From assembly GCA_017694215.1 (NCBI GenBank), contig JADIND010000199.1, positions 1 to 9,426 of the forward strand: a stretch of DNA of 9,426 bases, given 5' to 3'. Within the stretch, counting starts at the first letter, position 1; each line of letters opens with the position of its first letter. The position numbers were made by a program, and so were the translations under genes. The stretch comes from Candidatus Scatousia excrementipullorum (GTDB lineage Bacteria; Cyanobacteriota; Vampirovibrionia; Gastranaerophilales; Gastranaerophilaceae). Below the pieces are notes generated by a model that was given only the letters and a program-made list of their open reading frames with translations, was not told the origin of the DNA and ran no database searches. Of this stretch, positions 7,234-9,426 are shown one piece after another.

Positions 7234-8455
7234 TCAGATCAATAATTCATCTCTCAAAGTCGCAATATCATATAGATTACCCAAAACAACGTCAGGAAAA
7301 TCTATTGAAATAAAATTACCACTCTCGGCATCAAAATTTGCTATTTTTGAAATTGATGAAGGAACTGTTCCATCATTCAAACTTTTCATATCATCGCTTG
7401 TAAGAGATTCCACAATTTGTTCGAATTTCGCCCTTATAAGATCAATTCCTCTTTGTCTTTCCTCTTCCATTCTGCGAATATAATCAGTTTTAATATCATT
7501 CCAATTCATTCCACAATCGTTAAGGAAAGGAATTTCCCATTGAGGATGTTCCATCCAAAACTTGATTTCCTTATCCTCCATTGTCATAAGTTGCTCATAC
7601 GTATCTTGATCGCCAGGGCTGTTGGGCTCTCCACTCACAAGTTTTGCTTCTTCTTCTGTAAAATATGGACGATCATCAGGGTTTGTGATAAGGATCCTGT
7701 CTCTTATAGTCTTTGAAAAACAAACAAGCAATGGTGTTATTCGTTTGTTGAATTGCTCTACATATTTTGGAACATTATATTCAATTCCATCTGAACAGAA
7801 CACATCATGGTCAGATTCTATTATATCTCTCGGAAGAAGTTGGCATTTCAATTGAATTTCTTCTTGCTCAATGGCTTCAGGATGGAATTTCTCCACATAT
7901 TCATTTATTGTAAATTGTTTCTCACCACGTTTCTTCTGTTCGGCTCTATATGCCTTGTTCTCTTTCTGATACTCCTTTGTCATATCTTCCAAGACTCCTG
8001 TTATCTTATTAGGAGCCATGAAATGAACAATCTTTTTTACATCAGCCTCACTCTTTATCTTTCCTGTATTAATATAATATATGGTCTCTCCTAAATTAAC
8101 ATTTAAATTCTCTTGCAAAGCCAATTCCATCCATGCCTGACGAGATTTTTTAGATCCCGCCTTTGTTACTGTCTGACATGCTTTCTTATAATCTGCGAGG
8201 CTACTTTTAACCTTTCCTTTAGACGCAATATCCTTTAAAGGAATTCGATAGTTATATATCTCATCTATCTTCTTATAATATTCTTCAAGGAACCCTTGTC
8301 CATTGTTCTGAAGCAACAGTCTAATCGCTTTGTCCAAGAACTTCTCAATATATCCCGGAAGTTTCTTTGATTTTATCGTGTTACCTACAAGTTTAACATC
8401 TTGTGGATATGGTTTTTTAGGAAAAAAATCGGCATAATTTTTCCTACTAAAGTTG
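7234..8455 (-). CDS. Family B DNA polymerase, C-terminal part, exon 2
   Basis: The downstream exon: one base completing an Ile codon, then 406 codons and TGA. It begins NFSRKNYADFFP, the Lys-x-Tyr palm motif of family B polymerases, then VGNTIKSKKLPGY and a helical thumb (FLDKAIRLLL). The rest (IPLKDIASKGKVK, LGETIYYINTGK, YVEQFNKRITPLL) fits the thumb and C-terminal region of phage family B enzymes. The apparent TTG start at 8337 is not real: the frame runs unbroken upstream to the predicted 3' splice site at 8455/8456. Joined to exon 1 it gives SSSI-NFSRKNY with no gap. The protein ends in ATLRDELLI. It replicates phage DNA only if combined with an N-terminal half (exonuclease, motifs A and B) that is absent from this window. 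Confidence 0.88.
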
Positions 8456-8801
8456 CGTTTTTGTTGTTATTACTAATTTAAAAGTAATATCCCTAATCAC
8501 TTAGGGTGTCGGACTATCTCACCATCCTATAATTATAGGAGTTCGGCACTCGTGCGGCTATTATATTCCATATTTGGTTTCAAGCCGTAGTCTCTGAACC
8601 TTTATGAGTTGTTAACCTCATACTTGGCTGCGTTTAGTTGATTACCTATTACAGAAGGAGTTTTTACTATAAAAATGGCGTTATCCATTCTTTTTTTTCT
8701 ATATCACTATGAAAAAATAGTATCCTCCTGCTTAAAAGGTTTCCCGCAATTCACCGAATTTTTTTCATAACACATTACTATGTTATGCCACCAATCTTTT
8801 A
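8456..8801 (-). ncRNA. Group I intron (IA-like) in the DNA polymerase gene
   Basis: A 346-nt self-splicing intron without an ORF. Readable on the minus strand: P1 (8799-8805 with 8788-8794), P2 (8766-8787, GUAA tetraloop), P3 (8752-8758 with 8542-8548), P4 (8745-8748 with 8629-8632) in the signature ATTGCGGGAAACC...ACGCAGCC, P7 (8588-8592 with 8512-8516) in GTTCAGAGACTA...GATAGTCC, P7.1 (8583-8587 with 8555-8559, an IA trait), P8 (8525-8540), P9 (8491-8506, GUGA tetraloop) and P9.1 (8469-8488). The 5' exon ends CCAT with the last U paired to G in P1; the intron ends in G at 8456. Exon 2 (CAACTTT) can pair with the guide as P10, with one mismatch. Splicing gives an in-frame ATC AAC join. Confidence 0.95.
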
Positions 8802-9136
8802 ATGGAAGAGCTTAAGATCTCATCAATTCCAAGCCCCATCTTATTGATACTGAATGGGTTATATTGAAAATCCCTCATGTAAGTATCATTGAATTCAGCA
8901 ACATCAGCTTCATAACCAGTATATTTAGTCCCTTCTTTGGTTTCTCTTGAAAGGCCTTTACCTATATAAGGATTATCTTCAGTATAGCGATACTTTCTGG
9001 GTAGTTGAAAATTAAAACCAATTTAGCCGTCCGTGTTGCTCATGACATTCAAGCCTAAGGCATTGACTACAGTTCCATCTAAGGAAATGTCATAAACATA
9101 CACGGACGATTTTCCATTATTTTTTACCGTTATCAT
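8802..9136 (-). CDS. Family B DNA polymerase C-terminal part, exon 1, led by split-intein C-fragment
   Basis: The upstream exon. ATG 9136 opens 34 residues of split-intein C-fragment, then Thr-Asp-Gly, an in-frame TAA (9023-9025), and in the same frame GFNFQLPRKYRYTEDNPY, ADVAEFNDTYM and MGLGIDEILSSSI up to the intron. TDG-FNF matches motif C, the catalytic Asp region of the palm. The missing first Asp or equivalent would come from the N-terminal half. Without splicing, translation would stop a few codons into the intron (ATT AAA AGA TTG GTG GCA TAA). After removal of the stop region, the intein and the intron, the polymerase half is about 480 residues. Alternatively the stop makes this a decaying gene, but the intact frame on both sides argues against long decay. 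Confidence 0.8.
9017..9028 (-). other. Candidate translational bypass site at an in-frame stop
   Basis: On the minus strand the sequence is GGC TAA ATT GGT TTT. A Gly codon is followed directly by a stop, then one codon, then a second Gly codon readable by the same tRNA(Gly). Hopping from GGC to GGT skips nine bases (9017-9025) and yields TDG-FNF, the expected polymerase motif C. T4 gene 60 has the same grammar (Gly take-off codon, stop, matching Gly landing codon) over a 50-nt gap. Readthrough, mutation or assembly error are alternatives. Confidence 0.4.
9028..9108 (-). repeat. GC-rich inverted repeat bracketing the intein-coding segment
   Basis: Nine bases at 9100-9108 (ACACGGACG) are the exact reverse complement of 9028-9036, extendable by one G-U pair. 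In the mRNA the downstream arm ends at the GGC take-off codon next to the TAA. The stem is GC-rich in an AT-rich gene and may be structural, but a 9-bp match at this distance can arise by chance. Confidence 0.4.
9035..9136 (-). other. Split intein, C-terminal fragment (IntC)
   Basis: Thirty-four residues from the start codon carry the C-terminal intein blocks: MITVKNNGKSS, then block F VYVYDISLDGT (12-22) and block G NVMSN (30-34), ending in the cyclising Asn34 before the +1 nucleophile Thr. The penultimate residue is Ser instead of the usual His, as in Npu and Ssp DnaE (ASN). Size and opening resemble Npu DnaE IntC (36 residues, starts MIKIA). Insertion before the Thr of the motif C TDS/TDG is the known polymerase intein site used by archaeal inteins and the split Nanoarchaeum polymerase. 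The matching N-half with about 100 residues of IntN should be encoded elsewhere. The block F His is also missing, so activity needs testing. Confidence 0.75.
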
Positions 9137-9160
9137 AACATTTTATTTTTAAAAACTATA

Positions 9161-9191
9161 CAAATATACATTTTATTTTATGCTTTCCAAA
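9161..9191 (-). promoter_or_regulatory. Bacteroidetes-type promoter for the polymerase C-half gene
   Basis: On the minus strand TTTG (9188-9191) is followed after 19 nt by TATATTTG (9161-9168), a perfect match to TAnnTTTG. Transcription would start roughly 15-20 nt upstream of ATG 9136. A separate promoter supports this ORF being an independent gene and not a continuation of an upstream polymerase part. Confidence 0.65.
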
Positions 9192-9259
9192 AGTTTTTGC
9201 ATATCTGTGATTACTTCATACGAATCATTTTCCTTAAATATTGAAGCCCTGCAAGGCAT
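9173..9259 (-). other. Short overlapping frame after a 7-A run (possible frameshift product)
   Basis: A 28-codon frame begins ATG 9259 right after seven A residues (minus strand) inside the unknown gene and reads on past that gene's stop: ...SIFKENDSYEVITDMQKLLESIK. A -1 slip on TCA AAA AAA would fuse it to the upstream protein, giving a plausible acidic helical C-terminus. It could equally be a homopolymer error or meaningless. Confidence 0.25.
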
Positions 9260-9426
9260 TTTTTTGAATAATGCCCTTGCTTATAATACTTCATGAAAGT
9301 ATAATAAAAAATTCTCATTGTCTCAATATCAGAATTAAGTATCACCATAGGAACACCATCATATCGCCCAAGAGCTAATTCCATAGCCATTGTTTGTGTG
9401 ATATTATCAGGCAAACCTTCATTAAT
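9211..9426 (-). CDS. Unknown protein, C-terminal part (runs off right edge)
   Basis: The frame is open from the window edge and ends at TAA 9211-9213, leaving 71 residues. It reads DNITQTMAMELALGRYDGVP, then MVILNSDIETMRIFYYTF and a basic, aromatic tail (KYYKQGHYSKKCLAG, LRKMIRMK). The apparent TTG start at 9414 is only the first possible codon in view; the frame continues upstream. I do not recognise the family, and it shows no polymerase exonuclease, motif A/B or intein N-block residues, so it is probably a separate gene inserted between the polymerase halves or simply the neighbour. A 7-A run at 9259-9265 may shift the frame. Confidence 0.65.
   Translation of the reverse strand: MNEGLPDNITQTMAMELALGRYDGVPMVILNSDIETMRIFYYTFMKYYKQGHYSKKCLAGLQYLRKMIRMK

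Noticed and set aside
7417..8094. Plus-strand open frames opposite the polymerase exon, and other antisense frames in the window
   Set aside because: They lie opposite well-supported genes, have Phe/Ile/Ser-rich shadow composition and no ribosome-binding or promoter context.
7234..8337. A free-standing 367-residue gene starting at TTG 8337
   Set aside because: The frame continues without a stop up to the intron boundary and encodes the polymerase KxY motif, so the TTG is internal to exon 2.
8641..8745. A peptide or homing endonuclease ORF inside the intron
   Set aside because: The intron is 346 nt and the P5-P6 side region folds into small hairpins; no long frame or LAGLIDADG, GIY-YIG or HNH pattern is present.
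9023..9025. TAA reassigned as a sense codon in this phage
   Set aside because: Several other genes in the window (ending at 4619, 5340, 5738, 7142) use TAA as an ordinary stop, directly before or near the next start.
9017..9028. A second small intron at the in-frame stop
   Set aside because: Only nine bases are extra and no U-G splice site or intron core lies there, so RNA splicing of a known type cannot explain it.
9211..9426. Upstream frame as the polymerase N-half or IntN
   Set aside because: It shows no motif A or B, exonuclease or intein A/B block residues, and it ends in a stop followed by a promoter candidate.

Overview
The window looks like part of an AT-rich tailed-phage genome infecting a member of the Bacteroidetes. 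This rests on a phage gene set (family B DNA polymerase, dUTPase, a tight cassette of low-complexity virion-like proteins), on promoter candidates of the Bacteroidetes type (TTTG, about 17-19 nt, then TAnnTTTG), and on weak Shine-Dalgarno signals. No host housekeeping block, tRNA, insertion sequence or CRISPR array was seen. The host assignment is inference.

Layout. (1) 1-271, minus: the start of an unknown gene running off the left edge. (2) 377-2552, minus: a three-gene nucleotide-metabolism operon (degenerate HD-domain protein, dUTPase, IMP dehydrogenase/GMP reductase-like enzyme), with a promoter candidate upstream and a strong terminator at 321-350. (3) 2654-3889, minus: a GT-B glycosyltransferase. 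(4) 3999-7142, plus: five tightly packed genes (WG-repeat protein, three unknowns, one WYL-like protein), ending at a bidirectional terminator at 7166-7203. (5) 7234-9136, minus: the C-terminal half of a family B DNA polymerase. (6) 9211-9426, minus: the end of an unknown gene.

The main discovery is the polymerase locus. It holds only the half of the enzyme from motif C onward, under its own promoter candidate. It opens with a start codon and 34 residues that read as the C-terminal fragment of a split intein, ending in Ser-Asn immediately before the motif C residues Thr-Asp-Gly. Three codons into the extein there is an in-frame TAA lying between two Gly codons (GGC TAA ATT GGT). Skipping nine bases from the first Gly codon to the second restores a Thr-Asp-Gly-Phe-Asn-Phe motif, which is the layout of a translational bypass site. 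Further on, a 346-nt ORF-less group I intron interrupts the gene. Its P1 to P9.1 helices, the terminal exon U, the terminal intron G and a P10 pairing can all be read, and exact splicing rejoins the polymerase in frame. If all three signals are real, making this polymerase needs RNA splicing, ribosome hopping and protein trans-splicing with a partner encoded outside the window. The intron is well supported, the split intein is strongly suggested, and the bypass is a hypothesis.
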